The translations under genes were made by a program, and so were the position numbers. This document shows, in pieces, positions 18,097 through 27,467 of a stretch of DNA of 64,000 nucleotides (positions are counted from its first letter, which is position 1; every line of letters begins with the position of its first letter). The stretch is taken from positions 1 through 64,000 of the forward strand of contig JAQTTH010000021.1 in assembly GCA_028710895.1 (NCBI GenBank), given 5' to 3'. A model generated the notes under the pieces. It was given only the letters and a program-made list of their open reading frames with translations. It was not told the DNA's origin and did no database searches. This stretch comes from Paludibacter sp. (GTDB taxonomy: Bacteria; Bacteroidota; Bacteroidia; Bacteroidales; Paludibacteraceae).

Positions 18097-18516
18097 ATGA
18101 CAGAAAAACAACTATTACTTGATAACCGCTATATGCGCATGGCTCGTATCTGGGCCGAGAATTCCTATTGCGAACGCCGTAAAGTAGGTGCTTTGTTGGT
18201 AAAAAATCAAATGATTATTTCGGATGGGTACAATGGCACCCCTTCAGGATTCGAAAATAAATGTGAAGACGAAAACAATGTGTCGAAACCCTACGTTTTA
18301 CACGCTGAAGCTAACGCAATAAGTAAAGTGGCACGCTCGCACAACAGCAGCGATAACGCAACGCTGTATGTGACTGCTTCACCTTGTATTGAATGTGCCA
18401 AGCTGATTATTCAGGCCGGTATAAAAAGAGTGGTGTACGGCGAAAAATACCGTATCATGGATGGTGTTGAATTATTGGAACGTGCCGGTATTGAAATTAT
18501 TTATCTGGAAGACTGA
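18097..18516 (+). CDS. deoxycytidylate (dCMP) deaminase
   Basis: The 139-aa zinc enzyme converts dCMP to dUMP for thymidylate synthesis. The zinc and proton-shuttle motif is HAEANAI and the second zinc motif is SPCIECAK (PCxxC). The N-terminal segment RMARIWAENSYCERRKVGALLV is typical of the ComEB-type dCMP deaminase branch. Length is normal. The S41 peptidase gene follows after 35 bp and may be co-transcribed. Confidence 0.92.
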   Translation: MTEKQLLLDNRYMRMARIWAENSYCERRKVGALLVKNQMIISDGYNGTPSGFENKCEDENNVSKPYVLHAEANAISKVARSHNSSDNATLYVTASPCIECAKLIIQAGIKRVVYGEKYRIMDGVELLERAGIEIIYLED

Positions 18517-18551
18517 TTGGGGTTGGTCTGATGTAAAAATGAACTGATTGT

Positions 18552-20147
18552 ATGAATAAAAAGAATGTATCACTGGTTATAATTGTATTTCTATCGTTGA
18601 TCGGTGGAATGTTACTCGGGAATTTACTCTCGAACAGAGCTAATGGTGTTTCGATGTTCTCACATAGTGGTCGCAGCAAAGTGGATGATTTACTTTCAAT
18701 CATAAATAGTCATTATGTCGATACTGTGAACATGAACGAGATGCGTGAAGGCTTGATGACTGATTTAGTCGCGAAGCTCGATCCACATTCGGTGTATATA
18801 CCTGCTTCCGATTTGGAAAATGTGAACAGTGAGTTGGAAGGTAGTTTTAGTGGAATTGGTGTGCAGTTTAATATACAGAATGACACGGTTATGATTGTGT
18901 CGGTAATTAGTGGTGGACCCTCGGAAAAAGTGGGCTTGTTGGCCGGTGACCGTATTGTACAGGTAAATGACACAGCCTTCGTCGGTAAGAAAATTACGAA
19001 CGAGAAAGTAATGAAAAAGCTTCGTGGCAAGGCCGGAACAATTGTGAAGCTGGGCGTACGTCGTCATAAGTCTAAAGAAATACTGAAATACTCCATTACC
19101 CGTGGAGCTATTCCCGTAAATTCAGTGGATATTGCCTATATGATTGAACCCGGAGTTGGTTTTATCAAGGTAAACAAATTTGCTTCGACAACCTATTCCG
19201 AGTTTCTGGATGCTATTGCTAAACTTCGCAACGGAGGCGCTAAAAAATATATTATCGACTTGCGTGAAAACAGCGGTGGATTGATGGATCAGGCTATCAG
19301 TATGGTGAATGAATTCCTTCCGGGAGGTCGTATGATTGTTTATTCCAAAGGGAAAGCATATCCTCGGTCGGAAGCAAAATCTGACGGAAAAGGAAGCTGC
19401 ATAAACCAACCGATTGTAGTGTTGATTGATGAATTCTCGGCTTCTGCCAGCGAAATTTTCTCCGGGGCAATTCAGGACAACGACCGTGGATTGATTATTG
19501 GCCGTCGCTCTTTCGGTAAAGGGCTCGTGCAACAACAAATGGAGTTGAAAGATGGTTCTGCCATCCGATTGACTGTTGCCCGCTATTATACTCCTTCGGG
19601 ACGTAGTATTCAGAAACCATATGTGAAAGGTAAAGCAGAAGCGTATGAAATGGATATTATGAACCGTTATAAACACGGTGAATTTGATAGTAAGGATAGC
19701 ATCCGCGTTGCCGATTCGCTCAAATATAAAACGGTTGGAGGTCGCACAGTATACGGTGGAGGCGGAATTATGCCCGATATTTTTGTGCCGCGCGATACAA
19801 GTGAGTTTACACCTTATCTGAATAAAGTGATCAATTACGGTTATCTGTACCAATATGCGTTTCAATATAGCGACAAGAACAGAGACCGGTTGAAACCCAT
19901 CAAATCGTGGACAGCCATGGAGCGCTATCTTGATGGTCAGAATCTCATAGCCGATTTTGTACAGTTTGCTTCTACAAAGGGCATCACGCCGAACCAGGCT
20001 CAGATTAATATCTCGAAACGATTCTTACTGTCACAACTCAAAGCATATATCTCACGAAACTCATTGGGCGATTCGGGTTTCTATCCATTGCTTTACAAAG
20101 ATGATAAAACAGTGAGAAAAGCATTGGAACAGTTGAAGAAGAAATAA
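18552..20147 (+). CDS. S41 family C-terminal-processing peptidase
   Basis: The 531-aa product starts with a signal or anchor helix (LVIIVFLSLIGGMLLG), then has a PDZ domain (about 85-175) and the S41 protease core. The Ser/Lys dyad is visible as S298 in DEFSASASEIF and K323 in RSFGKGLVQQ, with the 25-residue spacing seen in Prc/CtpA. It should act in the periplasm on protein C-termini. The C-terminal 120 residues are a family-specific extension. A strong bidirectional terminator follows. Confidence 0.93.
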   Translation: MNKKNVSLVIIVFLSLIGGMLLGNLLSNRANGVSMFSHSGRSKVDDLLSIINSHYVDTVNMNEMREGLMTDLVAKLDPHSVYIPASDLENVNSELEGSFSGIGVQFNIQNDTVMIVSVISGGPSEKVGLLAGDRIVQVNDTAFVGKKITNEKVMKKLRGKAGTIVKLGVRRHKSKEILKYSITRGAIPVNSVDIAYMIEPGVGFIKVNKFASTTYSEFLDAIAKLRNGGAKKYIIDLRENSGGLMDQAISMVNEFLPGGRMIVYSKGKAYPRSEAKSDGKGSCINQPIVVLIDEFSASASEIFSGAIQDNDRGLIIGRRSFGKGLVQQQMELKDGSAIRLTVARYYTPSGRSIQKPYVKGKAEAYEMDIMNRYKHGEFDSKDSIRVADSLKYKTVGGRTVYGGGGIMPDIFVPRDTSEFTPYLNKVINYGYLYQYAFQYSDKNRDRLKPIKSWTAMERYLDGQNLIADFVQFASTKGITPNQAQINISKRFLLSQLKAYISRNSLGDSGFYPLLYKDDKTVRKALEQLKKK

Positions 20148-20163
20148 AATTCCTTCAGGGATA

Positions 20164-20212
20164 CAAATAAGAAAAGGGTTTCACCACAACGGTGAAACCC
20201 TTTTCTTATTTG
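20164..20212. terminator. bidirectional terminator
   Basis: A perfect 22-bp inverted repeat with a 5-nt loop (ACAAC) and a GGGTTTCACC core lies between the convergent S41 peptidase and GH13 genes. A/T-runs flank both sides, so it can stop transcripts from both. Confidence 0.85.
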
Positions 20213-20222
20213 CAATTACAGT

Positions 20223-23000
20223 TTATTGTTTAATAATCTTGTGTATGCTTTTCCCCTGGAGGGTATTTACTTCGAGTAAGTAAAGTCCGTTAGAGAGGTT
20301 CGTTACATCCATCTCATTACTGTTGTTCACAGCTTTAATCAACGAACCCTGCAGATTGTATAGTTCTGTATTTCTCACTGCAGTGGAGCTTGTAATAAAT
20401 ACTTTTCCATTGGTAGTAGTTGGGTAAACTTTGCAATCCGTGTCAGCAACAGGATTGGAAACTGCATTTGGCAGGTTAATCTGACGATCGGTAAATACCA
20501 ACAAATCGCCCGGCTGCATGGTAATCGGTGCATACGGATTTGATACCGCATAAGGCTGACCTGTCAGAAGGTTATACCAAACTCCTGTACTTGGGAAAGC
20601 CGGATAAGCAGTTGCAGCAACTGTATTGAAGTTCCCCAGAACAACCATATTCAAATCGGCGTGTGTAAGCCCGATTCTTCTGCCCGAAGTCCAGTCGTTT
20701 ATGCCAATATTATAGGAAAAATTACCCTGAGTGAAAGCAGTTGGGTACATTTTACGTAATGTAATGATTTTGGCAGAAGCATCGGCTGCCGCTTTTCGTT
20801 GTGGAAGGCTTAACCAACCCCAGGCCGGTTGTTTTTCGTTTGTGCGACCACCATTTGAGTTGATAGAATAGTCATAACCCATTTCGCCAAATTCATAGAT
20901 CATTTTCGGACCGGGAACAAGGGTTGTGAATGCTATATTTAGCGGAACACGGCTAATGCGGGTAACCGAATCCGTTGCAATAGTTCCATTTCCATACAAT
21001 TTGGCTTTGTTGAAATTGCGCTCTTCGTCATGACTTTCGGCATAGCCTACCCAGTTGCGGGGCGAAGCCACAAGGCCGCCAAAGTCACTGCTTGACTGAT
21101 ATCCCATGGCTGACTGCGAAAATGCATTGTTCATATTTCTCCATAAATACATGCCTTCAGAGGCGTATTTATTTTCTTCAGCATTACCATCGCTGTTACT
21201 ACCATACCCCAAAAACTCTAAAATAAACATGACATCGCCTTTTGCTGATTTTGCAGCGTTGTAGTAGTCGGTCAGATTATTTACTCTGGATTGATCGTAA
21301 TTGCTGATGGCAGGTTCACCGGTTGTAACATTTTGTGTGAATCCTTTAGCCAGGTCCATACGGTAACCATCCACTTTATACTCTGTAATCCAGTATTGCA
21401 TTACGCGTTTGAAGTATTCTTTTGTAGCTGTGGAACTATGATTAAAGTCATTGTATACGCTGTATGGGTGAGGAGCAGTAACATTCATATAAGGATTGTT
21501 TGCTGCAGGTCTGCTGTTTGCCGAATCCCAATAAAGAAGGGCTAGCGGGCAAGTCCCGGAAGCCTGATTGAAAACCATATCCAGAATTACACCCATTCCA
21601 CGTTTATGACATTCGTCAATGAATTTTTTATACATATCGGGGGTACCATAGGCCTTGTCGGGTGCAAAGTAATGGTTTGGATTATAACCCCAACTGTTGT
21701 TTCCATCAAATTCCTGTATAGGCATTAATTCTACAGCAGTGATTCCCAGATTTTTCAGGTAATCAAGCTTTGCAATGGCTGCTTCCAATGATTTTTCTTT
21801 TGTGAAATCACGTAGAAGTAATTCGTATATCACAACATTTTCGCGGGAAGGCATATTGAATGATGGTATCTCCCAATTGTATGCTGTTTTTGCGGTTTGA
21901 AGTGTTGCCACCAACCCATCCGTTTTTCCTACAGGATATGGTTTTAAGTTTGGGAAAATTGAATAATATTGGTTTATCCACTGGTCATTCCAGGGGTCAA
22001 GAACTAATTCAGTATAGGGGTCGCTGGATTTTAATGTGCCGTCAACAAGATATTGGAAAGCATACATTTTACCGGGTGTGAGACCGGTAAGCGTTATCCA
22101 CCAGTAATCCCCATCTTTATTTAGTTGATAAGCATTTAGTTGTGTCCAGTTGTTGAAATCGCCAATCACAAATACATTTGATTTCCCGGGTGCATATAAA
22201 ATAAGAGTAGCAGTGCTGTTGTCGATATAATTGATTCCGTCTTTCAGGCCTGCAGGTCTTGCTGCAGTTGTTACCGGAGCCGGAACACATATATAGGCCG
22301 TATCATATACTGTTGTGTTGCTGACAGTGGCTGATGCAATTAATGTATAATCTGATGCTGCATTAAAAGCATATGAGGTTGTAAGGCTTGTTGAATCAGC
22401 AGTTGACGATTTGATTACAGTTCCATTTACAGATATTTGTAAAGCTGCTGCAACCGAAGAATTTGCTTTCAGGGTGAGATTTGTACCTGCAGTTATAGTT
22501 CCATCTGCAGCCGGACTAACAAAAGCTACGTTTAAACCCGATTGATATACATTTACAAAAATGTCACCTCCGCTGGCTGTTTTTCCGGTCTTGCTTCCAT
22601 CCGCATTCCTGAAAACAAGTGCAATTTGTTTTATGCTTTCATCAGAAGGAACTCCCAAAAACGATTGGATGTTTGGTCCAATAGATAGTCTCCATAGGTT
22701 TGTTCCAATATTGGTGAGCATGTTTTTGGTCGTGTTGGCTTTCGTGTCGGTGGCACTTGTTGGCCATGACGTTAACACGTATTTCCAGTCGGACGAACTA
22801 CTGCTTTTCGAAGTAATTACTCCAATATGAGCGTAAATACCGGTTGTCAGTCCTTTTAGACCGGCAGATCCGGCTGAGGCATCGAAAATAATATCAAATG
22901 AACCACCTGTTTGCGTAATAAAGGTGGGGTTGGTAGTCACTTGTGCCCAGCACCAGGTTGAAATGATACTTACAACCAATAAAGTCAAGATTTTTTTCAT
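20223..23000 (-). CDS. T9SS-exported GH13 alpha-glucan hydrolase with N-terminal starch-binding-like domains
   Basis: The 925-aa product has a signal peptide (to about residue 20), an N-terminal beta-rich module (25-150), an immunoglobulin-like module (155-240), a CBM48/E-set module (about 255-345; VFVIGDFNNW) and a GH13 barrel from about 385. The catalytic set is intact: nucleophile D549 (DGYRMDLA), acid/base E595 (FILEFLG) and D658 (ESHDEER). The last 70 residues (KVYPTTTNGKVFI to the end, NLSNGLYLLEV) are a T9SS sorting domain, so the enzyme is exported across the outer membrane. It is a pullulanase/amylase-type enzyme; exact specificity is unknown. It has its own promoter and a possible LacI-type site upstream. 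Confidence 0.92.
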   Translation of the reverse strand: MKKILTLLVVSIISTWCWAQVTTNPTFITQTGGSFDIIFDASAGSAGLKGLTTGIYAHIGVITSKSSSSSDWKYVLTSWPTSATDTKANTTKNMLTNIGTNLWRLSIGPNIQSFLGVPSDESIKQIALVFRNADGSKTGKTASGGDIFVNVYQSGLNVAFVSPAADGTITAGTNLTLKANSSVAAALQISVNGTVIKSSTADSTSLTTSYAFNAASDYTLIASATVSNTTVYDTAYICVPAPVTTAARPAGLKDGINYIDNSTATLILYAPGKSNVFVIGDFNNWTQLNAYQLNKDGDYWWITLTGLTPGKMYAFQYLVDGTLKSSDPYTELVLDPWNDQWINQYYSIFPNLKPYPVGKTDGLVATLQTAKTAYNWEIPSFNMPSRENVVIYELLLRDFTKEKSLEAAIAKLDYLKNLGITAVELMPIQEFDGNNSWGYNPNHYFAPDKAYGTPDMYKKFIDECHKRGMGVILDMVFNQASGTCPLALLYWDSANSRPAANNPYMNVTAPHPYSVYNDFNHSSTATKEYFKRVMQYWITEYKVDGYRMDLAKGFTQNVTTGEPAISNYDQSRVNNLTDYYNAAKSAKGDVMFILEFLGYGSNSDGNAEENKYASEGMYLWRNMNNAFSQSAMGYQSSSDFGGLVASPRNWVGYAESHDEERNFNKAKLYGNGTIATDSVTRISRVPLNIAFTTLVPGPKMIYEFGEMGYDYSINSNGGRTNEKQPAWGWLSLPQRKAAADASAKIITLRKMYPTAFTQGNFSYNIGINDWTSGRRIGLTHADLNMVVLGNFNTVAATAYPAFPSTGVWYNLLTGQPYAVSNPYAPITMQPGDLLVFTDRQINLPNAVSNPVADTDCKVYPTTTNGKVFITSSTAVRNTELYNLQGSLIKAVNNSNEMDVTNLSNGLYLLEVNTLQGKSIHKIIKQ

Positions 23001-23040
23001 GTATTTGTTCGTAATTTTAAGGGAATTGAATAATCTGTCG

Positions 23041-23048
23041 CAAATATA
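23041..23048 (-). promoter_or_regulatory. -7 box for the T9SS GH13 gene
   Basis: On the reverse strand this reads TATATTTG, a full match to TAnnTTTG, 40 bp before the ATG at 23000. No clear -33 TTTG is present, which would suit an activator-dependent promoter. Confidence 0.5.
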
Positions 23049-23103
23049 CTTGATTATGTATCAGATAAAATACATTCCTGAGTGGAGAATTTAATTATTC
23101 AAC

Positions 23104-23115
23104 GCAATCGTTTGC
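23104..23115. promoter_or_regulatory. possible LacI-type operator upstream of the T9SS GH13 gene
   Basis: GCAATCGTTTGC differs by one base from the perfect core GCAAACGTTTGC at 32444-32455. Its core begins 56 bp from the -7 box, against 57 bp at susC. It is also part of a hairpin (GCAATC/GATTGC followed by T-runs on the + strand), so a terminator role is the competing reading, although no forward gene needs one. Confidence 0.4.
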
Positions 23116-23140
23116 AAGATTGCTTTTTTGTGTTTTTTTG

Positions 23141-24061
23141 TCAATGGTTTGAAAGTTGAATTTTGGGTAGCAGGAATTCAAATGGAGCATTTAATCGCTG
23201 ACTCCAGGCTACTTCATTGTGCTCAGCTTTTTCAACTACTTTTGATAAGTAATTACTTGCTCCATAGCCTTTCCCTTTTGCAATTAAATCAACAAAGGAT
23301 TGAGTTAACTCATAAGGTTTGTCGCTTTCCCCCGTACCATAATCAAAGTAAAGCTTGTGCCCCCAGGGCGTTGCCATATTGCTCCGCAAATACTGAAATA
23401 CAGCCGTAGGGATTTCATAATTAGGCTCTATGGAACTTAACCAGGCTGTAGACATGCATGCAGCACCACTGAATATATCCGGATATTCCGAAATAGCATA
23501 CACCGAAATGAGTCCGCCCATGCTCGAACCCATTACAAATGTATGCTCTTTATCGGAATAAGTAGAATAGTTTTTATCAATGAATGGTTTGACTTCGGAA
23601 ACTAAAAACTTCAAATAATTATCGCCGTTTGCACCCTTGCCGTTACAATATTTACCGGACACCAGTTTTTGAGTTTTATCGTCAAGAAGGTTAAAGATCT
23701 TAGTTGGAAAATACTCCGAAATACGTTCAGAACCATTATTCCAAATCCCCACAATTATACAGGACTCTATCTTTTTGTTAGCGATTAGCTGTGATACAAC
23801 TTCGTCTGCTTTCCATTCTTTTTTGTTCCATGTCAGTGTGCTGTCAAAAAGCATCTGCCCATCGTGCATGTAAATCACACTGTATTTCCTGGATTTATTG
23901 TAACCCGAAGGGAGCCAAACATCAATGTTTCGGCCCGGGATGAACTGAGACTGAAAGTTTTCATGCCTGACTATGCTGCCCGAAGACACTTTCGGTAAAT
24001 TTTGTCCAACGAAATGACCTGTAATTAGAAGCAGCGTGAATGACAATAGCTTTTTTTTCAT
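23141..24061 (-). CDS. secreted alpha/beta-hydrolase, putative esterase (esterase D family)
   Basis: The 306-aa product has a signal peptide (MKKKLLSFTLLLITGHFVGQ) and an esterase core like those of Fes/ferri-enterobactin and feruloyl esterase relatives. The nucleophile elbow is GSSMGGL, the oxyanion region SVIYMHDGQMLFD and the catalytic His lies in EKAEHNEVAW. It follows the GH13 lipoprotein gene by 11 bp and ends the left-reading amylase operon, so it may remove acyl groups from glucan or act on another sugar ester. The substrate is not shown by sequence. Confidence 0.82.
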   Translation of the reverse strand: MKKKLLSFTLLLITGHFVGQNLPKVSSGSIVRHENFQSQFIPGRNIDVWLPSGYNKSRKYSVIYMHDGQMLFDSTLTWNKKEWKADEVVSQLIANKKIESCIIVGIWNNGSERISEYFPTKIFNLLDDKTQKLVSGKYCNGKGANGDNYLKFLVSEVKPFIDKNYSTYSDKEHTFVMGSSMGGLISVYAISEYPDIFSGAACMSTAWLSSIEPNYEIPTAVFQYLRSNMATPWGHKLYFDYGTGESDKPYELTQSFVDLIAKGKGYGASNYLSKVVEKAEHNEVAWSQRLNAPFEFLLPKIQLSNH

Positions 24062-24072
24062 GGCTGTGATCT

Positions 24073-25473
24073 TTATTTCTTAATATAAACCAGTACTGAA
24101 TAGCCCCATGGCTTCAATTGATATACCGCATCCTTTTTAATTGTGATTGGTTCGCCCAGATAAACTGCAAAATCAGGTGTAAGTTCGTCGCTTATTCTAA
24201 AGTTTTGCTCTTTCGAAGTTAGGTTGAACAGGCAAAGAATTTGTGTTTTGGAATTTTGACGAACAAAACAAAGTACATTATCTGAATTAGTATTTCTTAT
24301 TCCAAAGAATCCTGCCGTGTAGCTTGTATTCCAAAGAGCTTTATTTCCATGCTTCAGGTCATTCAATTTGGTTATCAATTCTTTTCGGGCATAGTTTTTA
24401 AACCCAACTGTATCCTTGTCGAAGAATTTGAGCCGTTTTTTCAATGGTTCTTCCTGACCGGTATAAGTCAACGGCATCCCAGGAAGCATGTACGTCAATA
24501 CCGTAAAAGCATCAACCGGTGCTTCGCCTAATCGTTCGTATTCACTTCCACTCCAGGTATTTTCATCATGGTTCGTAATAAATTGCATTCTCAAATCTTC
24601 GGGTTGAAATCTTTTCGATTCACTTTCAAAATGTTTAATTAAGTCATTTGTATTCTTTTTTCCTTTGGCAATTTCATTGATGATATCTTTGAGTGGCCAG
24701 TCATAAGTCATATCAAATGCTTTGTGAATTACAGGTTCGCCATCTTCGGCAAGGAAAAAACAACCGGGTTTAATTTCATCAATAGCCTTGCGTGCATGTA
24801 TCCAGAAACTGAGTGGAATCATACCGGCAACATCGCAACGGAACCCATCGATATCGGCATTCTTCACCCAGTAAGCCATGGCATCAATCATGGCCCGACG
24901 CAATTCAGGATTGCTATAGTTTAAGTCGGCAGTATCGTCCCAGTCTGTTCCCGCTGGGCGAATAATATTGCCTAAACTATCTTTTGTATACCAATCGGAA
25001 TGAGCCTTTATCCAGACATTATCCCACGAAGTATGGTTGGCTACCCAGTCGATGATTACATGCATTCCCAGTTTATGAGCTTCTGAAACAAGATCTTTGA
25101 AATCAGCTTCCGTACCGAATTCCGGATTAATGGCCTGATAATCTTTAATCGAATAATAGCTTCCGAGTGTGCCTTTTCTGTTTTTTACCCCAATCGGATT
25201 AATTGGCATCATCCAAATGATGTCTACACCCATTTCTTTCAATCGCGGTAATTCTTTTTGAAATGCTTTAAACGTTCCTTCCGGAGTGTATTGACGTGTG
25301 TTTACTTCGTAAATACTTGCACTTTTTGCCCATTCAGGCACGGTTTTTTTATACTCAATCGAATCCATCAAATTCTCGGTTTTAGCCGACTGAGTTTTAC
25401 ACGAAATCATTGAACCTGTAACTGCAATTGCCAGAATCAGCAATGAGATAAGAGGAAAAATAGCTTTTCTCAT
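24073..25473 (-). CDS. GH13 alpha-amylase-type lipoprotein
   Basis: The 466-aa product carries a lipoprotein signal with lipobox SMISC (C25), so it should sit in a membrane facing periplasm or surface. The GH13 catalytic set is complete: D214 (DGFRCDVA), E243 (FLAEDGEP) and D303 (TNHDENTW). The barrel starts directly after the linker and a short C-terminal beta domain ends the protein. It lies 27 bp after the SusA-like gene and belongs to the same transcript. It probably makes short maltodextrins. Confidence 0.92.
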   Translation of the reverse strand: MRKAIFPLISLLILAIAVTGSMISCKTQSAKTENLMDSIEYKKTVPEWAKSASIYEVNTRQYTPEGTFKAFQKELPRLKEMGVDIIWMMPINPIGVKNRKGTLGSYYSIKDYQAINPEFGTEADFKDLVSEAHKLGMHVIIDWVANHTSWDNVWIKAHSDWYTKDSLGNIIRPAGTDWDDTADLNYSNPELRRAMIDAMAYWVKNADIDGFRCDVAGMIPLSFWIHARKAIDEIKPGCFFLAEDGEPVIHKAFDMTYDWPLKDIINEIAKGKKNTNDLIKHFESESKRFQPEDLRMQFITNHDENTWSGSEYERLGEAPVDAFTVLTYMLPGMPLTYTGQEEPLKKRLKFFDKDTVGFKNYARKELITKLNDLKHGNKALWNTSYTAGFFGIRNTNSDNVLCFVRQNSKTQILCLFNLTSKEQNFRISDELTPDFAVYLGEPITIKKDAVYQLKPWGYSVLVYIKK

Positions 25474-25500
25474 ATTAAATATTTAGTTTGAATTAGAAGT

Positions 25501-27351
25501 TTATTTTGATGGGAATTCAAGAATCAGGGTAGTTTCCTTTGGAACAAGAATAGATGTTGAAAGTTCATATAACTTTCCAGACATTAGGTCTTTTCCTGTC
25601 GTAACTCCATTCAGATTCTCTGCGAAGCGTTCGGTTTTAAGTGTTTGGTCTGTTTCATTGTTGTTCATAATTACCATTATTTTTTCTTTTTCGTTGTAAC
25701 GGAAATAAACGTATACATCGTTTTCAGGCGTGTAATGGGTCAATAATCCGGTGTGAATAACCGCTTTGTTTTTACGCCAGTTCAGTAATTTTGACATGAA
25801 ATCAAAGTAATTTTTCTGAATTTCTGTACGACCTGTTGGATTGAAAGCATTGATTGAATCACCTGGCCACCCACCCGGAAAATCCTGACGAATTGCCCCA
25901 TCACCTTTATCTTTGTTACCACCCATTCCTATTTCAGTACCATAGTATATTTGAGGAATTCCGCGTGTTGTCATTAAGAAGGACATAGCCATTTTAAATT
26001 TTTCAAGATTATTTTTGCACGTGAAATTAAGTTGCTGGGTATCATGATTTTCAGCAAAAACGAGCAAATTGTTGACATCCGGATATAAATAATCACTTGC
26101 AATGATATTGTAAAGTTTGTTCATCCCAACATCTTCCCACGGTTTTCCATGTTCGTTAAAACAGGTCAAAAGTGCTCGTTGCAGTACAAAATCCATAACA
26201 GATGGCAATTCAGAATTGAAATTTTGCTGGTTCACCGAATTTCTTTGCCAAAATGCAATATCAACCGTTTGAGGCAACGAAATTTCACCTACGATATTAA
26301 ATTTTGGATATTCATTCATAATGGCTTTTGACCATTGTGCCATAGCATCTTTATCGTTGTATTGATATGTATCCATTCTTATTCCATCAAGATTCGAAGA
26401 TTCAATCCACCAGATTGAATTTTGAATAAAATATGTCATAAAATAAGCGTTTTTTTGATTCATATCAGGCATAGAAGTATCAAACCAGCCATCAATAAAT
26501 AGTTTCTTATCAACATTAGCTGCATGAGTATCTTTTATCGTACTTGCCTTGTGAGTAGTGTAGGTCATTGATGGCCATTGATGAATCCAGTCTTCGAAAG
26601 GCAAATCATTCATCCACCACGACCATATTCCACAATGGTTCGAAACCATATCCATGATAACTTTTAATCCTTTTTGATGAGACGCTTCAACAAAGGCTGA
26701 ATATTCATCATTGCTACCAAAGCGGGGATCAATTTTAGAATAATCGCTAATTGCATAACCGTGATAACTATATTTTTTGTAATTATTTTCCTGAACCGGT
26801 GTACACCAAATGGCAGTTGCCCCAAGTTCTTTGATATAATCCAAATGATCCTGAATTCCCTTAATGTCGCCACCATGTCGCCCTGAATCAAATGAACGAT
26901 CCGCTTTCTCGGGCTGTGATTCGATGTTGTCATTATTCGGATTCCCATTGGCAAATCGATCGGGCATTAGGAGATAAATAACATCAGCACTCGAAAAACC
27001 GATGCGTTCTGCTGAACCCTGACGGCGATTTTTAAGTTCGTATTCAAATTTCAAGTCTTCTTTCTGGGGTTGTTTCAATGTAATATTGAATTTTCCAGCT
27101 TTGGCAACTTTGGCGTCTATCGTCAGATTTACAAATAAATAATTCGGACTACAGGCTCGATTAACCTTAACGACGTGTATCCCGGGATAGTTTATTTCTA
27201 CATTTCGATTGCAAATTTCTGTGCCATGAATAAGAAGTTGAAGTTGGGTGTTTTTCATTCCCACCCACCAAAAGGCCGGTTCTACACGCTCAATTTGTGC
27301 CTGAATATTGATAGCACAGAAAACAAATAGGATAAGAAGTAATTTCTTCAT
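25501..27351 (-). CDS. SusA-like GH13 neopullulanase/cyclomaltodextrinase
   Basis: The 616-aa periplasmic enzyme has a signal peptide (MKKLLLILFVFCAINIQAQ), an N-terminal Ig-like domain starting RVEPAFWWVGM and a GH13 barrel from about residue 120. Catalytic residues are D327 (DGIRMDTY), E356 (IVGEISLP) and D437 (ENHDTQQ). It should cut imported oligosaccharides to glucose and maltose. I use ATG 27351, not the upstream ATG 27375, because the -7 box at 27386-27393 puts the transcript start between them. A paralogue of the same architecture sits at 36129. Confidence 0.92.
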   Translation of the reverse strand: MKKLLLILFVFCAINIQAQIERVEPAFWWVGMKNTQLQLLIHGTEICNRNVEINYPGIHVVKVNRACSPNYLFVNLTIDAKVAKAGKFNITLKQPQKEDLKFEYELKNRRQGSAERIGFSSADVIYLLMPDRFANGNPNNDNIESQPEKADRSFDSGRHGGDIKGIQDHLDYIKELGATAIWCTPVQENNYKKYSYHGYAISDYSKIDPRFGSNDEYSAFVEASHQKGLKVIMDMVSNHCGIWSWWMNDLPFEDWIHQWPSMTYTTHKASTIKDTHAANVDKKLFIDGWFDTSMPDMNQKNAYFMTYFIQNSIWWIESSNLDGIRMDTYQYNDKDAMAQWSKAIMNEYPKFNIVGEISLPQTVDIAFWQRNSVNQQNFNSELPSVMDFVLQRALLTCFNEHGKPWEDVGMNKLYNIIASDYLYPDVNNLLVFAENHDTQQLNFTCKNNLEKFKMAMSFLMTTRGIPQIYYGTEIGMGGNKDKGDGAIRQDFPGGWPGDSINAFNPTGRTEIQKNYFDFMSKLLNWRKNKAVIHTGLLTHYTPENDVYVYFRYNEKEKIMVIMNNNETDQTLKTERFAENLNGVTTGKDLMSGKLYELSTSILVPKETTLILEFPSK

Positions 27352-27385
27352 AAATGTATTTTTATTGAAATTCATTATTTAGTTG

Positions 27386-27393
27386 CAAATATA
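27386..27393 (-). promoter_or_regulatory. internal -7 box before the SusA-like gene
   Basis: The reverse strand reads TATATTTG, matching TAnnTTTG, just after the terminator that follows susD. The two GH13 genes and the esterase can therefore be transcribed separately from susCD. Confidence 0.5.
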
Positions 27394-27401
27394 GCTAATT
27401 T

Positions 27402-27442
27402 AAAAAAGAAAAGCCTGAACCTTTCATAGCTCAGACTTTTCT
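27402..27442 (-). terminator. terminator after susD
   Basis: On the reverse strand AGAAAAGTCTGA pairs with TCAGGCTTTTCT (one central mismatch) and is followed by TTTTTT, a classic intrinsic terminator. It separates susCD from the amylase genes and could set their ratio by partial read-through. Confidence 0.7.
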
Positions 27443-27467
27443 GATTGTATTATATTAATCTTTCGGA

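Noticed and set aside
20164-20212. Attachment-site or transposon inverted repeat
   Set aside because: The perfect 22-bp stem sits exactly between two convergent gene ends with A/T flanks, as expected of a bidirectional terminator.
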